A stretch of 64,000 nucleotides of DNA from Rheinheimera sp. 4Y26 (GCF_025245835.1 NZ_JAOBWS010000006.1:62001-126000); one strand, 5' to 3'; numbered from the stretch's first letter, positions 35,120 to 44,666 are shown. Numbers and translations are program-made. Notes: generated by a model not told the origin, from the letters alone.

Positions 35120-37249
35120 TTATTTCCTTCGATAAACTTTCAGCACATCCGGGGTTACCCGGATTTTGCGCATCACATTGGCCAGATGCACCCGGTCGCG
35201 CACCGACAAGGTGATTTTGATCACATAGTCGCCGGTGTCACGATCGTCAGTGGACAGGTCCTGAATATTAGAGTCGAGGCTGGCAATGACCGTAGTCAGT
35301 TTTGCCAGCATACCTTGTTTGTTCACAATAAAAACCCGGATATCACAGAGGAATTGTTTATCCCCGGTTTTATCCCAGCGCACCGGGAAATATTTACCCG
35401 GTTCTTTTTCCCAGCCGCGGATGTTGCGACATTCAGAGCGGTGTACGTTGAGTCCTTTGCCAGGTGATGCACTGGCGGCAATAGGATCACCCGGAATAGG
35501 GCGGCAACATTTGGCAAAGGTGGTGAGCATGCCTTCAGAGCCGACAATAAAAGCTTTGGGTTTGGCCGGCAGCACTTCATCCACAGTATTACTTTCGTCA
35601 AATTCGCCTAGCAAACGGCGGGCGACAGCGATAGGCAACTGGTTGCCCAGGCCAATGTCGATAAAAAGTTCGTCCAGAGTTTTTTGTTTGCTGTTTTGCA
35701 GCACCTGCTCAATACGTTCGCTGGCAATTGATTCCAGTGGCACTTCACCCAGTGCCGACGTCAGCAGCCTTTTACCCAACGCTATAGCTTCGCTTTGTTC
35801 TTGTTTTTTCAGAAAATTACGGATGCCCATAATGGCACGGCTGGTCACCACATAATTCAGCCAATTGGCATTAGGTTTACCACCGGGGCTGGTAATAATT
35901 TCAACGGTCTGGCCGGTTTCCAGCGCTTTGGTGAGCGGGTAAGGTTTGCGGTCTACCCGCACGCCAACACATTTATTGCCAATGTCGGTATGTACGGCAT
36001 AAGCAAAATCAACGGCGTTGGCACCAATCGGCAGTTCAACAATTTTGCCTTTGGGGGTAAACACATAAAGCTCGTCCGGATAAAGCTCAGACTTGACGTT
36101 CTCCACAAATTCATAGGTGTTGCCGGCACTTTGCTGAATTTCCAGCAAACTTTGCATCCAGCGCCTGGCGCGGATTTGCGCTGTGGTGTCGCCTTGTTCA
36201 CCGGATTTTTTATACATCCAGTGCGCGGCAATACCGTTGTCGGCCATTTCATCCATTTCGCGGGTGCGCATCTGAATTTCCACCGGAATGCCGTGCGGGC
36301 CAACCAGAGAAGTGTGCAGTGACTGGTAACCGTTTTGTTTGGGAATGGCGATGTAGTCTTTAAAACGGATTTCGATAGGTTTATACAGATTATGCACCAC
36401 ACCGAGCACGCGGTAGCAGGAGTCGACACTGTCAACCAGCACCCTGAAGCCATAAATGTCCATCACGTCGTTGAACATCAGCTCTTTGCTTTTCATCTTG
36501 CGATAGATGCTGTACAGGTGTTTTTCCCGGCCTGATACTTCAGCCTGAATGCCGGCATTGCGGATGCGTGATTCTATTTCATTCTGAATTTTTTCAATCA
36601 CTTCGCGCCTGTTGCCACGGGCTTGTTTCACCGCAGTTTCCAAAGCGCGGTAACGCATTGGGTATAAAGCGCGAAAACCCCAGTTTTCCAGTTCGTTTTT
36701 GATATTGTGAATACCAAGCCGGTTAGCGATAGGGGCGTACAGTTCCAGCGTTTCTTTGGCAATACGGCGGCGTTTTTCTGGTTTGAGTGCACCAATGGTG
36801 CGCATATTGTGGGTGCGGTCAGCCAGTTTGATCAGAATAACGCGGATGTCCTGCGTCATCGCCATAAACATTTTTTGCAGGTTGGTGACTTCAAACTCTT
36901 TGATATCTTTAAATTTAACTTTATCGAGTTTGGATACACCCTGCACCAGTTCGGCCACTGTCTCACCAAAACGCTCGGCTAAATCTTCTCTGCTGTATTC
37001 GGTGTCTTCAATCACATCGTGCAGCAACGCGGCCATCAGCGTTTCGTGGTCCATCCGCATATCAGCCAGAATGCTGGTAACTGCCACCGGATGGGTAATA
37101 TAAGGTTCACCACTGGAGCGGGTTTGCGGGGCGTGCGCGTCCCTTGCCAGCACATAAGCCTGTTGCACCAGGGCAACCTGTTCTGGCGGCAAATACGCAC
37201 TGATCTGTTGTTTCAGACCTTCAAATAAATACACTGCAGTAGGCTCCAT
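35120..37249 (-). CDS. spoT: Bifunctional (p)ppGpp synthetase/hydrolase SpoT
   Basis: 709 aa. HD hydrolase domain (LLHDVIEDT, about 70-80), synthetase domain ([30 protein letters not shown]), TGS domain ([13 protein letters not shown]), helical/zinc-finger region ([10 protein letters not shown]) and a C-terminal ACT domain ([13 protein letters not shown]). The RFKD motif in the synthetase domain is that of bifunctional SpoT/Rel rather than RelA. It controls the stringent response. Downstream of rpoZ after a terminator, so it probably has its own promoter in 37250-37368; followed closely by ridA. Confidence 0.97.
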   Translation of the reverse strand: MEPTAVYLFEGLKQQISAYLPPEQVALVQQAYVLARDAHAPQTRSSGEPYITHPVAVTSILADMRMDHETLMAALLHDVIEDTEYSREDLAERFGETVAELVQGVSKLDKVKFKDIKEFEVTNLQKMFMAMTQDIRVILIKLADRTHNMRTIGALKPEKRRRIAKETLELYAPIANRLGIHNIKNELENWGFRALYPMRYRALETAVKQARGNRREVIEKIQNEIESRIRNAGIQAEVSGREKHLYSIYRKMKSKELMFNDVMDIYGFRVLVDSVDSCYRVLGVVHNLYKPIEIRFKDYIAIPKQNGYQSLHTSLVGPHGIPVEIQMRTREMDEMADNGIAAHWMYKKSGEQGDTTAQIRARRWMQSLLEIQQSAGNTYEFVENVKSELYPDELYVFTPKGKIVELPIGANAVDFAYAVHTDIGNKCVGVRVDRKPYPLTKALETGQTVEIITSPGGKPNANWLNYVVTSRAIMGIRNFLKKQEQSEAIALGKRLLTSALGEVPLESIASERIEQVLQNSKQKTLDELFIDIGLGNQLPIAVARRLLGEFDESNTVDEVLPAKPKAFIVGSEGMLTTFAKCCRPIPGDPIAASASPGKGLNVHRSECRNIRGWEKEPGKYFPVRWDKTGDKQFLCDIRVFIVNKQGMLAKLTTVIASLDSNIQDLSTDDRDTGDYVIKITLSVRDRVHLANVMRKIRVTPDVLKVYRRK

Positions 37250-37368
37250 ATCGGGGTATCACGCCGATCCCCGCTATCTGCATAAAATATACGTGGATTT
37301 TACCGGCTTGCCAACGGGAGAAACAGGGGCTTGTGCGAAACAATAACGAGAGGATTCAGAAAAATAAC

Positions 37369-37393
37369 GCCCCGGCATTAAGGCTGCCGGGGC
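37369..37393 (-). terminator. Terminator between rpoZ and spoT
   Basis: Arms GCCCCGGCA (37369-37377) and TGCCGGGGC (37385-37393) followed on the minus strand by GTTATTTTT. It lies about 38 nt after the rpoZ stop and would at least partly separate gmk-rpoZ from spoT-ridA. Confidence 0.85.
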
Positions 37394-37430
37394 CTTTGCT
37401 TCTGCTGATTGCAGAAGATTTGAGCAGTGA

Positions 37431-37703
37431 TTACTCGTTACCGATGATTGCAGCAACAGCAGCCATTTCTGATGCTTCCTGTTGCAGCTGGTCACGACGT
37501 TCTTGCTGATCAAGGATGTCGGCGGTGATAAAACCTTTTTCGATTTCACGTAAGGCAACAACTGTTGATTTATCGTTTTCGATTTCAACCATGGCTTCTT
37601 TGCCTTCAACTGATAATTGGCGGGCGCGACGCGCTGCAACCAGGATCAGATCAAAACGGTTACCAATTTTATTTACTGCATCTTCAACTGTTACGCGAGC
37701 CAT
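37431..37703 (-). CDS. rpoZ: DNA-directed RNA polymerase omega subunit
   Basis: 90 aa beginning [20 protein letters not shown] and continuing [10 protein letters not shown], the conserved omega core that folds onto the beta-prime C-terminus and helps assembly; in proteobacteria it forms part of a ppGpp site. It lies 54 bp downstream of gmk and before spoT, the standard arrangement. Confidence 0.98.
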   Translation of the reverse strand: MARVTVEDAVNKIGNRFDLILVAARRARQLSVEGKEAMVEIENDKSTVVALREIEKGFITADILDQQERRDQLQQEASEMAAVAAIIGNE

Positions 37704-37757
37704 TTACCACTCCGGTATTCAAATTCTGACAAGACCGCATAGTCTACGCTATTTCGG

Positions 37758-38381
37758 TTAATTCGCCAACAGGTCCGTCAGCAATGCCTGCTGTCGTTGC
37801 TGTTGTTTTGGCAAAGTTAAACGGTGACTCAGTACCACATGTTGCAGGTCGGCAAGGCATTGCTGAAAATCGTCGTTCACCAGCACATAGTCATATTCCA
37901 CCACATGGCTGATTTCACTTTTGGCCTGCTGCATACGTTTTTGAATCACTTCCTGTGAATCCTGTCCCCGCTGATTTAACCGTCTTTCTAATTCAGCCAC
38001 ACTGGGCGGCAGAATAAAAATGCTGCGCACCGAAGGCACCTGCGGTTTGATTTGTCGTGCGCCTTGCCAGTCGATATCAAGAAAAACATCGCGGCCTTGC
38101 GCCAGTACCTGCTCAATAGCACGGCGGGAGGTGCCGTAATAATTGCCGAATACTTCGGCCCATTCCAAAAATTCACCTTGCTCAATCAGCGCTTTAAATT
38201 CATCAACACTAGTGAAGTGATAATGCACACCATCAGTTTCGCCAGGCCTTGGCGCGCGTGTGGTATGAGAAACACTCAATTGCATATCGGCATGCTGGCC
38301 TAATAACGCATGGATTAAACTGGATTTACCGGCGCCACTTGGCGCCGACAGAATAAAAAGGTTGCCTGGTAAATGCTGCAT
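37758..38381 (-). CDS. gmk: Guanylate kinase
   Basis: 207 aa. Phosphorylates GMP to GDP. P-loop [12 protein letters not shown] (about 11-22), the GMP-binding stretch [19 protein letters not shown] and the lid region are all present. First gene of the gmk-rpoZ group. Upstream (38382-38529) is a short gap holding a hairpin with GATTTTG/CAAAATC outer arms at 38459-38487. Confidence 0.97.
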   Translation of the reverse strand: MQHLPGNLFILSAPSGAGKSSLIHALLGQHADMQLSVSHTTRAPRPGETDGVHYHFTSVDEFKALIEQGEFLEWAEVFGNYYGTSRRAIEQVLAQGRDVFLDIDWQGARQIKPQVPSVRSIFILPPSVAELERRLNQRGQDSQEVIQKRMQQAKSEISHVVEYDYVLVNDDFQQCLADLQHVVLSHRLTLPKQQQRQQALLTDLLAN

Positions 38382-38458
38382 AACAATGCCTGAGCTAACG
38401 GGAAAGGTTGAATTTTACGTCTGTGTTGCCACGGCTGCAAACTTTTAACCAGAGTGCA

Positions 38459-38487
38459 GATTTTGCGACCAAAGTCGCTACAAAATC
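38459..38487. terminator. Hairpin between the DUF4442 gene and gmk
   Basis: Inner stem CGAC/GTCG around CAAA and outer arms GATTTTG/CAAAATC separated by a 3-nt bulge. It lies downstream of the minus-strand DUF4442 gene and upstream of gmk. No clean T tract follows, so termination is only likely, not certain. Confidence 0.4.
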
Positions 38488-38529
38488 GGCTACAACAGCA
38501 GTATTGGCTGCCCGGGCCTTTGCGGCCGC

Positions 38530-39015
38530 TTAGCGCTTTTTCGGTGTAGCTTTAATCGATAGGGTTAGTTTAAAACGGGCCATTGGCTCATCACCATGTA
38601 ATGACGGGCAGGTTATGTTCACACTGACTGTTTTATTAATACGTTGACCACTTTGCAGCGACTCATCAATCATGGCATCTATTAAAGCGCCGTCTTCGCT
38701 GGTGAACCAGACTTCTGATTCCGGTCTTTTTAAAAACTCACCCTGTACATCTTTAAAGGCAAAATTGGCGTTGACCCCCCGCGCTTTTGCTTTACTGAAC
38801 ACCAAAAAAGCACCGGCTAAATCGGCACCAATGGCCAGTGCACCAAAATAAATACTGCCTAAATGGTTTTTGGTGCGCCAGCCGTGCGGGATACTGACAG
38901 TCAGGCCGTGTTCGCTGATCTGACGGATTTTAGGGGCGCAAAAACCAATCAATGGTATATAACGCCAGCCGAACCACCAAAGTTCACGGTTTGCCTGTTT
39001 TAAGTTGATGGTCAT
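38530..39015 (-). CDS. DUF4442 / hotdog-fold thioesterase-like protein
   Basis: 161 aa. Sequence pattern of the DUF4442 branch of hotdog thioesterases: an N-terminal PLIGFCAPKIRQI, then RTKNHLGSIYFGALAIGADLAGA, where the Asn-His stretch and following helix correspond to the substrate region. Ends in a basic tail (TPKKR). Predicted acyl-CoA or acyl-carrier thioesterase, substrate unknown. Start ATG 39015 follows CCGGAGATC. It is a single gene. Confidence 0.8.
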   Translation of the reverse strand: MTINLKQANRELWWFGWRYIPLIGFCAPKIRQISEHGLTVSIPHGWRTKNHLGSIYFGALAIGADLAGAFLVFSKAKARGVNANFAFKDVQGEFLKRPESEVWFTSEDGALIDAMIDESLQSGQRINKTVSVNITCPSLHGDEPMARFKLTLSIKATPKKR

Positions 39016-39069
39016 AACGCTATTGATCTCCGGAGTTCAGATTTCCTAATTGCAACTGGTCGGAGCTTA

Positions 39070-39636
39070 TCATTGCGTTCGCTGGTCAGACAAGATCTGC
39101 AGACGTTGCTGTTGCCACTGGGCTTCAAAACGTTGTTGCGCTTTTTGTCTGTTATTTACACATTCAACGATCTGCGAGGTTTGTTGCACACCAAAACAGG
39201 ATCTGGGTTCCTGATAATATTTCAGCCATTCCGTCAATTGCCTGCCCTGATAAGGCGCCCTGACTTCAACAGCCGACGCAAAAAACTGGCGCGCTGACAT
39301 CACAGCATCTGCACCTCTATTGTCAGTGTATTCATAAGGTTTTCTTTTTACAGGGAAAATACGGTTTTTAGTGCTTGGGGATGGACTGGCGATAGGTTTG
39401 ACACAATGGTGATAAATCTGTTGTGACAGGCTTTGCTCCGCGGCCTTGAGAGCGTCGGCGTTTTTTAAACTATAACCACGTCGCTGCGTGTCTCTGTTGT
39501 CGTCCAGCTCCCGCTGCATTTGCTGGCATTGTTGCTCATTAAACTGCTCAACTGCCGGTATATTGGCGACAAAAAGCAGTATCACCACCAATAAACCTGC
39601 CTGTCCTGTAATTAGTACTGCGGTTGATATTTTCAT
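39070..39636 (-). CDS. Membrane-anchored hypothetical protein
   Basis: 188 aa from ATG 39636, preceded by AAGGAGCTGTG, a strong ribosome-binding site. The longer frame to 39756 lacks one. One N-terminal hydrophobic helix (about 6-24, VLITGQAGLLVVILLFVANI), then a Gln/Arg-rich soluble part with three to four Cys (EQQCQQM, YHHCVKP, RSCFG, VECVNN). No known family recognised. A periplasmic domain with disulfides is likely from the Cys pattern and topology. Confidence 0.65.
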   Translation of the reverse strand: MKISTAVLITGQAGLLVVILLFVANIPAVEQFNEQQCQQMQRELDDNRDTQRRGYSLKNADALKAAEQSLSQQIYHHCVKPIASPSPSTKNRIFPVKRKPYEYTDNRGADAVMSARQFFASAVEVRAPYQGRQLTEWLKYYQEPRSCFGVQQTSQIVECVNNRQKAQQRFEAQWQQQRLQILSDQRTQ

Positions 39637-39987
39637 CACAGCTCCTTGTGACTTTTTGGTGAACAATACGTAATAAAAATAGCTGATATAACTGTTTGTC
39701 CATACAGTTTTGTACCTGTATTGTTCATTCAACATGGCGGTTATAAATAACAACATGAAGCAAAAAGAAAAATTTTATAGCTCGCGCTAAAAAAATTTTA
39801 TTTGTCAGAAAAATATCAAATGCCCGTGCTGTTCTATACGATTTCCGCCGTTTTTAACGGCGGCTGCGGATAAAATCACACCGGCTTTTTATGTCAGCCA
39901 GCGAGCGCAAAGGAAAGGCATTTTGCTTTCAAATGGCTAAAGCCCGGCTGCTTTGCCAAGAGGTGTTTTGTTGTTGGGTAAAAACTG
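39637..39987. other. 351-bp AT-rich intergenic region with one GC-rich hairpin
   Basis: No convincing gene. It contains the promoter region of the minus-strand membrane-anchored gene and a perfect hairpin CCGCCGTT/AACGGCGG with a TTT loop (39845-39863). The hairpin lies downstream of the 88-aa gene on the minus strand and may end its transcript, though no T tract follows on that strand. Confidence 0.6.
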
Positions 39988-40254
39988 CTAACAAAACTGC
40001 TGTAAAAAGTCCTGTAGTTCATATTCAAGATAGTCGGCTATCGCCAGCCAATCCTGACGCTGCTGGCAAGCTAAACACTGGCCAAGGATCTGTTGCAGTT
40101 GTTTCACATTTGCGGGCTCTGCTGTCGGGAATAAACTAATCAACTGACTCACCATCTTTGCCATATCCAGAGCAGCCTGGGTGTTTTTACCAAGACGAAA
40201 TTGCAGCGCCAGCTGTTTTGCCTGCTGTTGGCAGTCGCTGAGTGTTGGCGTCAT
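39988..40254 (-). CDS. Small helical protein coupled to the Maf glycosyltransferase gene
   Basis: 88 aa, almost entirely helical by composition (Gln, Leu, Ala rich; QLISLFPTAEPANVKQLQQILGQCL). Its start overlaps the end of the Maf-type gene by 4 nt (ATGA), so translation is coupled. No family recognised. Small helical partners are common near flagellin modification genes, where they may act as chaperones; that role is inferred from position only. Confidence 0.6.
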   Translation of the reverse strand: MTPTLSDCQQQAKQLALQFRLGKNTQAALDMAKMVSQLISLFPTAEPANVKQLQQILGQCLACQQRQDWLAIADYLEYELQDFLQQFC

Positions 40255-41552
40255 TTGCTGTACTCCGGATGATAAAGAGCACCTTCAATTACAGCGCCGG
40301 CTTTAGATGTATTGTAAAAAGTGATTGTCGGGTGGCGCTTAATATAACGCTCCAGACCAATCAGATAGGTCATAAAATTGGGCAAAGTGGGAACTTTTTC
40401 GCCATAAAAGTTCAGCACCCATTCACTGGCTTGCTGATAAGGAATACCAATTTCGCCATCCTGCCAGCTGGCATGGGTTTTCTGATGACTAAACGCAAAA
40501 TCAGCACCAAAGAATACCACTTCGCTGGCGCCCATTTGCACAGCAAGATCGGTGGCCGGATGGATGACACTGCCGTGCATAAAAAGCCGCGCTGCATTGA
40601 GTTGGTTGCGAAGAGAGGCAAACATTTGTGTCTCATTCATTGCCACATAACGCACACCGGGAAAGTTGGCCAGAATTTCTGCACTGGTAATGGGGAAATA
40701 CACCAGTTTGCAGCTATCGGGCAATTCAGCCACAGGCAAGTGGCGGGCACTGATCAGATAATCCACTGTCACTACAATATCAGGCACTATCTGATGGGCT
40801 AATAAAGCTTTAACTGCGGTGTCGACACAGATTAATAAAGGAGGTACCTGTCGAGCACGACTTTGCTGCAGTAACTGGTAATGTTGTTCCAGGGAAGGCC
40901 CGGCGGCAATCACAAAAGCCTGCTGTCCTGCAGTCAGAGTCCTGAATAATTTCTGCACCTGCTGATCTTGCTGCCAATAAGGCTGGTTCTGCTGCAGGCG
41001 TGGCCGTAAATGCGCCGTGTTTTCGGCCAGTCGCTGGCTGACATTGTCCACTTCCAGCTCGCTGCAAAGCCGCTGGCGGATTTTCTGATTAAAATCACTG
41101 GCCAGCACTAATTCGGATGGCAATACCACATAAGGAGGCTGTAATTCTTTGTCCTCTCCTGCCAGGTCTAACTGCACCCTTGGATCGTTGAGCCAGCTGC
41201 GTTGGTCCAGCAACTGTAAAACCAGGCTAAACAGTGATTCATTCAATATTTTCACTTTGAGCACCTGCAGCTCGTGCCTGCTGAGTAACTCATGCTGCAA
41301 ATCACCCAATCCGGTGCCATAAAGTGTAACCACTGGCTGGTGCAGAACCTGTGCTGCCTGTTGCTGCGCTTCAAGAGCACGGTTATGCCGGCTGGTCAGC
41401 TGAATACCATTGACCGATAAAGTTGATTCGGCCCCTTCGGCCAGAGCTAAGGTCAGATCTGTGGCTTTTTGAGCCATAATGTCCAGTTGCGATGCCAGCA
41501 CTGGCCAACGTTGACGGATCATCGTGATATTCTGCTGATAGCAGTCGTTCAT
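40251..41552 (-). CDS. Motility-associated factor (Maf) glycosyltransferase, DUF115 family
   Basis: 433 aa from ATG 41552. The central block FVIAAGPSLEQHYQLL (about 208-223) and the following LLICVDTAVKALLAHQIVPDIVVTVD are the DUF115/MAF signature seen in glycosyltransferases that add nonulosonic acids to flagellin. GADFAFSH and FYNTS further match the family. It is divergent from the lateral flagellin gene 300 bp away, so LafA is the probable acceptor. No nonulosonate biosynthesis genes are in the window, so the sugar donor must come from elsewhere. An upstream extension to 41639 is less likely. Confidence 0.85.
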   Translation of the reverse strand: MNDCYQQNITMIRQRWPVLASQLDIMAQKATDLTLALAEGAESTLSVNGIQLTSRHNRALEAQQQAAQVLHQPVVTLYGTGLGDLQHELLSRHELQVLKVKILNESLFSLVLQLLDQRSWLNDPRVQLDLAGEDKELQPPYVVLPSELVLASDFNQKIRQRLCSELEVDNVSQRLAENTAHLRPRLQQNQPYWQQDQQVQKLFRTLTAGQQAFVIAAGPSLEQHYQLLQQSRARQVPPLLICVDTAVKALLAHQIVPDIVVTVDYLISARHLPVAELPDSCKLVYFPITSAEILANFPGVRYVAMNETQMFASLRNQLNAARLFMHGSVIHPATDLAVQMGASEVVFFGADFAFSHQKTHASWQDGEIGIPYQQASEWVLNFYGEKVPTLPNFMTYLIGLERYIKRHPTITFYNTSKAGAVIEGALYHPEYSK

Positions 41553-41858
41553 CAGGTTTTCTCTGTTTTTATGCCGGAAGACTCGGGGTGATTTGGGGCC
41601 GGCAGCAGTTATTTTTGCTTTGGCTGTAATGCGCAACAACGTCGTTCCACAATGCAGCTGTTGCAGAAAACATAACCGATCTGACTTTGACTAGTTAATG
41701 TTGTTTTTTGAATTGAATTTAAGTGATTGTTTAAAAATGGATTTTTCCATTAATTTCAGGTGGGGTAAAAAACACCTTAAAAAATCAAAAAATAAATTTC
41801 AGTTTCTGCTGGCTGTTGTCGCTCTAAGTTTATGAGCATCATTTCAGGAGAACTCAAA
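41553..41858 (+). promoter_or_regulatory. Flagellin promoter region with sigma-28-like candidate
   Basis: 306-bp divergent region between the Maf gene and lafA. TAAATTTC (41793-41800), 11 nt, then GCTGTTGT (41812-41819) partly matches the flagellar sigma-28 consensus TAAAGTTT-N11-GCCGATAA. It sits about 40 nt before the flagellin start and its AGGAG ribosome-binding site (41846-41850). A small hairpin AATGGA/TCCATT lies at 41736-41751. The match is partial (TAAA and spacing good, -10 weak). Confidence 0.4.
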
Positions 41859-42692
41859 ATGGCTTTATCAATTCAATCAAATGCAGCAGCAACAGTTATC
41901 CGTAATCAGTTAAATCGTACCAACGACGGCCTGGCAGTCGCTTTAGAACGTTTAGGTACTGGTTTCCGTATCAATTCAGCAAAAGATGACGCTGCCGGTT
42001 TGCAAATTGCAACCCGTCTGGCTGCTCAGGTTGTCGGTCAGGAAACTGCCATGAGCAATGCTGCCAACGCCAATGCGATGTTAAAAACCGCAGAAGGTGC
42101 TTTTGATGAAATGACCAATATCGCTTACCGCATGAAAGAGCTGGCAACTCAGGGTGCCAACGGTACCAATGCCACAGGTGAGTACACTGCTCTGGGTAAT
42201 GAGTTCACTGCATTAAATGACGAATTAACCAACATTATGACCAACACCTCTTTTGGTGCCGGTACTGTGTTACTGAGCGGCGGTAAGCTGGCTGCATCAG
42301 TCACTTTCCAGATTGGTGCTTCTGCAGCTGAAACTCTGGCTGTGGATATTTCTGCAGAAATTGGTGATGTGGACACCGCTATCGCTGGTTTTACCGGTCT
42401 GGCGGATCAGGCAGATTCATCAACCACTATGGGTGAAATTGATGATTTGATCACTGCGGTGGGCGCGGCCCGTGCGGCACTGGGTGCGTCAATGAACCGT
42501 CTGGACCACACCATCAATAACCTGAGCAATATGTCTGAAAACACCAGCACAGCAAAAAGCTTGCTGATGGATGCCGACTTTGCCCGTGAAACATCTAATA
42601 TGACCAAACAACAACTGCTGATGAACTCTGGTATTTCTGTATTAACTACAGCCAATACCACCACACAAATGGTTGCTCAGCTGTTACGTTAA
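41859..42692 (+). CDS. lafA: Lateral-type flagellin
   Basis: 277 aa, the short form that lacks most of the variable D2/D3 domains, as for lateral flagellins. Conserved D0/D1 ends are clear: MALSIQSNAAATVIRNQLN with INSAKDDAAGLQIATRL at the N-terminus and MTKQQLLMNSGISVL with TTTQMVAQLLR at the C-terminus. Start ATG 41859 follows CAGGAGAACTCAAA. Filament subunit, exported by the flagellar type III system encoded downstream and probably glycosylated by the adjacent Maf protein. A strong terminator follows, so it is mostly monocistronic. Confidence 0.95.
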   Translation: MALSIQSNAAATVIRNQLNRTNDGLAVALERLGTGFRINSAKDDAAGLQIATRLAAQVVGQETAMSNAANANAMLKTAEGAFDEMTNIAYRMKELATQGANGTNATGEYTALGNEFTALNDELTNIMTNTSFGAGTVLLSGGKLAASVTFQIGASAAETLAVDISAEIGDVDTAIAGFTGLADQADSSTTMGEIDDLITAVGAARAALGASMNRLDHTINNLSNMSENTSTAKSLLMDADFARETSNMTKQQLLMNSGISVLTTANTTTQMVAQLLR

Positions 42693-42702
42693 TAAGTCGA
42701 CC

Positions 42703-42736
42703 GGGAGCCGGCTTTATTGCCGGCTCCCCATTTTTT
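42703..42736 (+). terminator. Rho-independent terminator after the flagellin gene
   Basis: Arms GGGAGCCGGC (42703-42712) and GCCGGCTCCC (42719-42728) with a TTTATT loop and a six-T tract at 42731-42736. It lies 10 nt after the lafA stop and 14 nt before lafB, allowing high flagellin mRNA with limited read-through to the cap gene. Confidence 0.92.
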
Positions 42737-42749
42737 ACAGGAACTCAGC

Positions 42750-44039
42750 ATGGCATTTTCCAGTATCGATCCAGCGTACCTTGCGCAGCAGTACACGCAA
42801 ATCGAACGTGCATCTAAAGATGAAGTGTTAAAAGCACAACAGAACAGGTTTTCGACCCTGCTGGCATCTTATAAAAAACTGGAAACTTCACTGGGTTCCA
42901 TGCGTGATCTGTTGACAGGTTTTACCACCAACAACGAATTATTGAGTAATGCCGCCACCAGCAGTGCTGACACTGTGCTGGGTGTGACTGCCGGCAGTAC
43001 CGCCGTTGCCGGAAATTATGAAATTTTTGTGCAGCAACTGGCGCAAAATCATCAGCTTTCCCTAACTTTTAACAGCGCCGATTTATTACCTGCTGACGGC
43101 CAGTTTGAGCTGACAGTGGCCGGGGACTCTTTTGCCGTTGATTTATCTACTTTGGCAGCTGGTTCTGATATTGCGGATTTAGCAACTGCTATTAACAATG
43201 CTGCTGATAATTCGGGTGTGCAGGCCACGGTAATGCGCAGTGGTGCTCTGTCTTATTTAGTGCTGACCACCAAAGAGTCAGGTGCTGCCAATACTATCAG
43301 TCTGAATTTTGTGCCCGGCGCCGATAATTCAGGAGCCGATATCAGTGGTGCTGTTGCTTCAGCCACTGAACTCAAAACAGCGCAGGATGCCATTATCAAA
43401 GTCGGTGCGCAAAATCCTATTACCGTGACTTCCAGCAGCAATACCCTGACGGATGTGATTGACGGTGTAACTCTTGATTTAAAACAAGCACAGGCACTGG
43501 CCGATCAACCTGTGAAAATCAGTATTTCGCAGGATCCAAAAGCGGTTGAAGAAAAACTGAAAAAGTTTGTTGAGAGCTACAACTCTTTGTTGAAGCAGAT
43601 AAATTCAGACACGTCTTTAAGTACCGACAGTATGGCTCGAAGCATTGCTAATCAGATGCGCCAGTCATTTCAGCAATTATATGAAGGCACGCCGTTAACT
43701 GAGATTGGCATGAAGTTCGACCGTAACGGTGTGTTGTTGATAGACAGCAGCAAAATGCAAAAAGCTCTGGCGGCTGACCCTGCTAAAATTGAAAAAATGT
43801 TAGTGTCCGACACCGGTTTATTCAGCAACATCCAGGATCGGCTTGAACCTTATACACAGCGTTTTGGTTTGATGAGTGATAAACAACAAACCCTGCAGGC
43901 TAGCCTGGATTTAGTAACCACAAAACAAAAGCGGCACGATTATTCAATGGAGCTTGTTTACAAAAGATATCTGGCACAATTTACCCAGATGCAGGTCACC
44001 ATAGCGCAGCTGGAAAGCTCCATGGCCAACTTTGGATAA
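42750..44039 (+). CDS. lafB: Lateral flagellar filament cap protein (FliD family)
   Basis: 429 aa. FliD/HAP2 protein that caps the filament and helps flagellin fold at the tip. N-terminal FliD signature (FSSIDPAYLAQQYTQIER) and a C-terminal coiled-coil-prone end (SYNSLLKQINSD, YKRYLAQFTQMQVTIAQLESSM) are typical. Start ATG 42750 follows ACAGGAACTCAGC. Order lafA-lafB-lafC matches Vibrio lateral clusters. Confidence 0.93.
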   Translation: MAFSSIDPAYLAQQYTQIERASKDEVLKAQQNRFSTLLASYKKLETSLGSMRDLLTGFTTNNELLSNAATSSADTVLGVTAGSTAVAGNYEIFVQQLAQNHQLSLTFNSADLLPADGQFELTVAGDSFAVDLSTLAAGSDIADLATAINNAADNSGVQATVMRSGALSYLVLTTKESGAANTISLNFVPGADNSGADISGAVASATELKTAQDAIIKVGAQNPITVTSSSNTLTDVIDGVTLDLKQAQALADQPVKISISQDPKAVEEKLKKFVESYNSLLKQINSDTSLSTDSMARSIANQMRQSFQQLYEGTPLTEIGMKFDRNGVLLIDSSKMQKALAADPAKIEKMLVSDTGLFSNIQDRLEPYTQRFGLMSDKQQTLQASLDLVTTKQKRHDYSMELVYKRYLAQFTQMQVTIAQLESSMANFG

Positions 44040-44051
44040 CAGAGGTTTTTT

Positions 44052-44441
44052 ATGTTGGATTTTGCACAAGGTTATCAGGCTTATCAAAACACTAATGTGA
44101 ATGCAAAAGCATCAGGTGCCGATATTCACAGTCTGGTGCTGATGTTATTTGATGGTTTTTTAGATGAGTTGGCCCGGGTTGAAGGCCATATTCAGGCCAA
44201 CCGTTATGATAAAAAAGCCCAGAGTGTAGAAAAACTGCTGAAAATCCTGGGCGGGCTGGACGCTTCACTAGACCTTGAAAAGGGCGGTGAAGTTGCGGTG
44301 AATATGCATAATTTATATGAGTTTTGTGGCCAGGAAATATTAAAAGCCAGTTTAAAAAACAGTGTTGATGCATTAGCGCCGGTGAAAACCGTGATGACCG
44401 ATTTACAGCAGGGCTGGCAAGGGTTGTTAGCGCGCAGCTGA
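44052..44441 (+). CDS. lafC: Lateral flagellin chaperone (FliS family)
   Basis: 129 aa. FliS-type export chaperone binding the flagellin C-terminus. Family features visible: an N-terminal AYQNTNVNAKASGADIHSLVLMLFDG block and the helix LARVEGHIQANRYDKKAQSVEK. It follows lafB by 12 nt and is followed by a terminator. Confidence 0.92.
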   Translation: MLDFAQGYQAYQNTNVNAKASGADIHSLVLMLFDGFLDELARVEGHIQANRYDKKAQSVEKLLKILGGLDASLDLEKGGEVAVNMHNLYEFCGQEILKASLKNSVDALAPVKTVMTDLQQGWQGLLARS

Positions 44442-44471
44442 CCGGCCATTTTGATCAATGAAATGAAAGCT

Positions 44472-44500
44472 AAAAGCCGTGGATATTCCCCGGCTTTTTT
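44472..44500 (+). terminator. Terminator after lafC
   Basis: Arms AAAAGCCG (44472-44479) and CGGCTTTT (44491-44498) followed by further T. It separates lafB-lafC from the lafD operon, which then needs its own promoter. Confidence 0.85.
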
Positions 44501-44650
44501 ATTGACCGTTTTATATGGGCCCAATAGCCGGGTCTGAACTTGTCTTTTATGGGAGGAAATGACAGTTGAGGTTCCGCTGTTGCGGAAGTTTCTCTTCCTC
44601 CTTTCACCATTAAATCTTAATAAAGTCTTTATATTCAGTGACTTGAGTTT

Positions 44651-44666
44651 TGGAATGTTTATTGCT
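44651..44666 (+). promoter_or_regulatory. Sigma-54 promoter upstream of lafD
   Basis: TGGAATGTTTATTGCT: the invariant GG (44652-44653) and GC (44664-44665) are exactly 10 nt apart, and TGG...G/TTGCT agree with the -24/-12 consensus TGGCACG-N4-TTGCW. A start point near 44677 would leave a leader of about 23 nt before lafD. LafK, encoded in this cluster, is the expected activator. Confidence 0.65.

Noticed and set aside
39891-40139. 82-aa plus-strand frame
   Set aside because: About 150 of its 249 bases are antisense to the coupled 88-aa gene; composition is not gene-like and no ribosome-binding site is seen.
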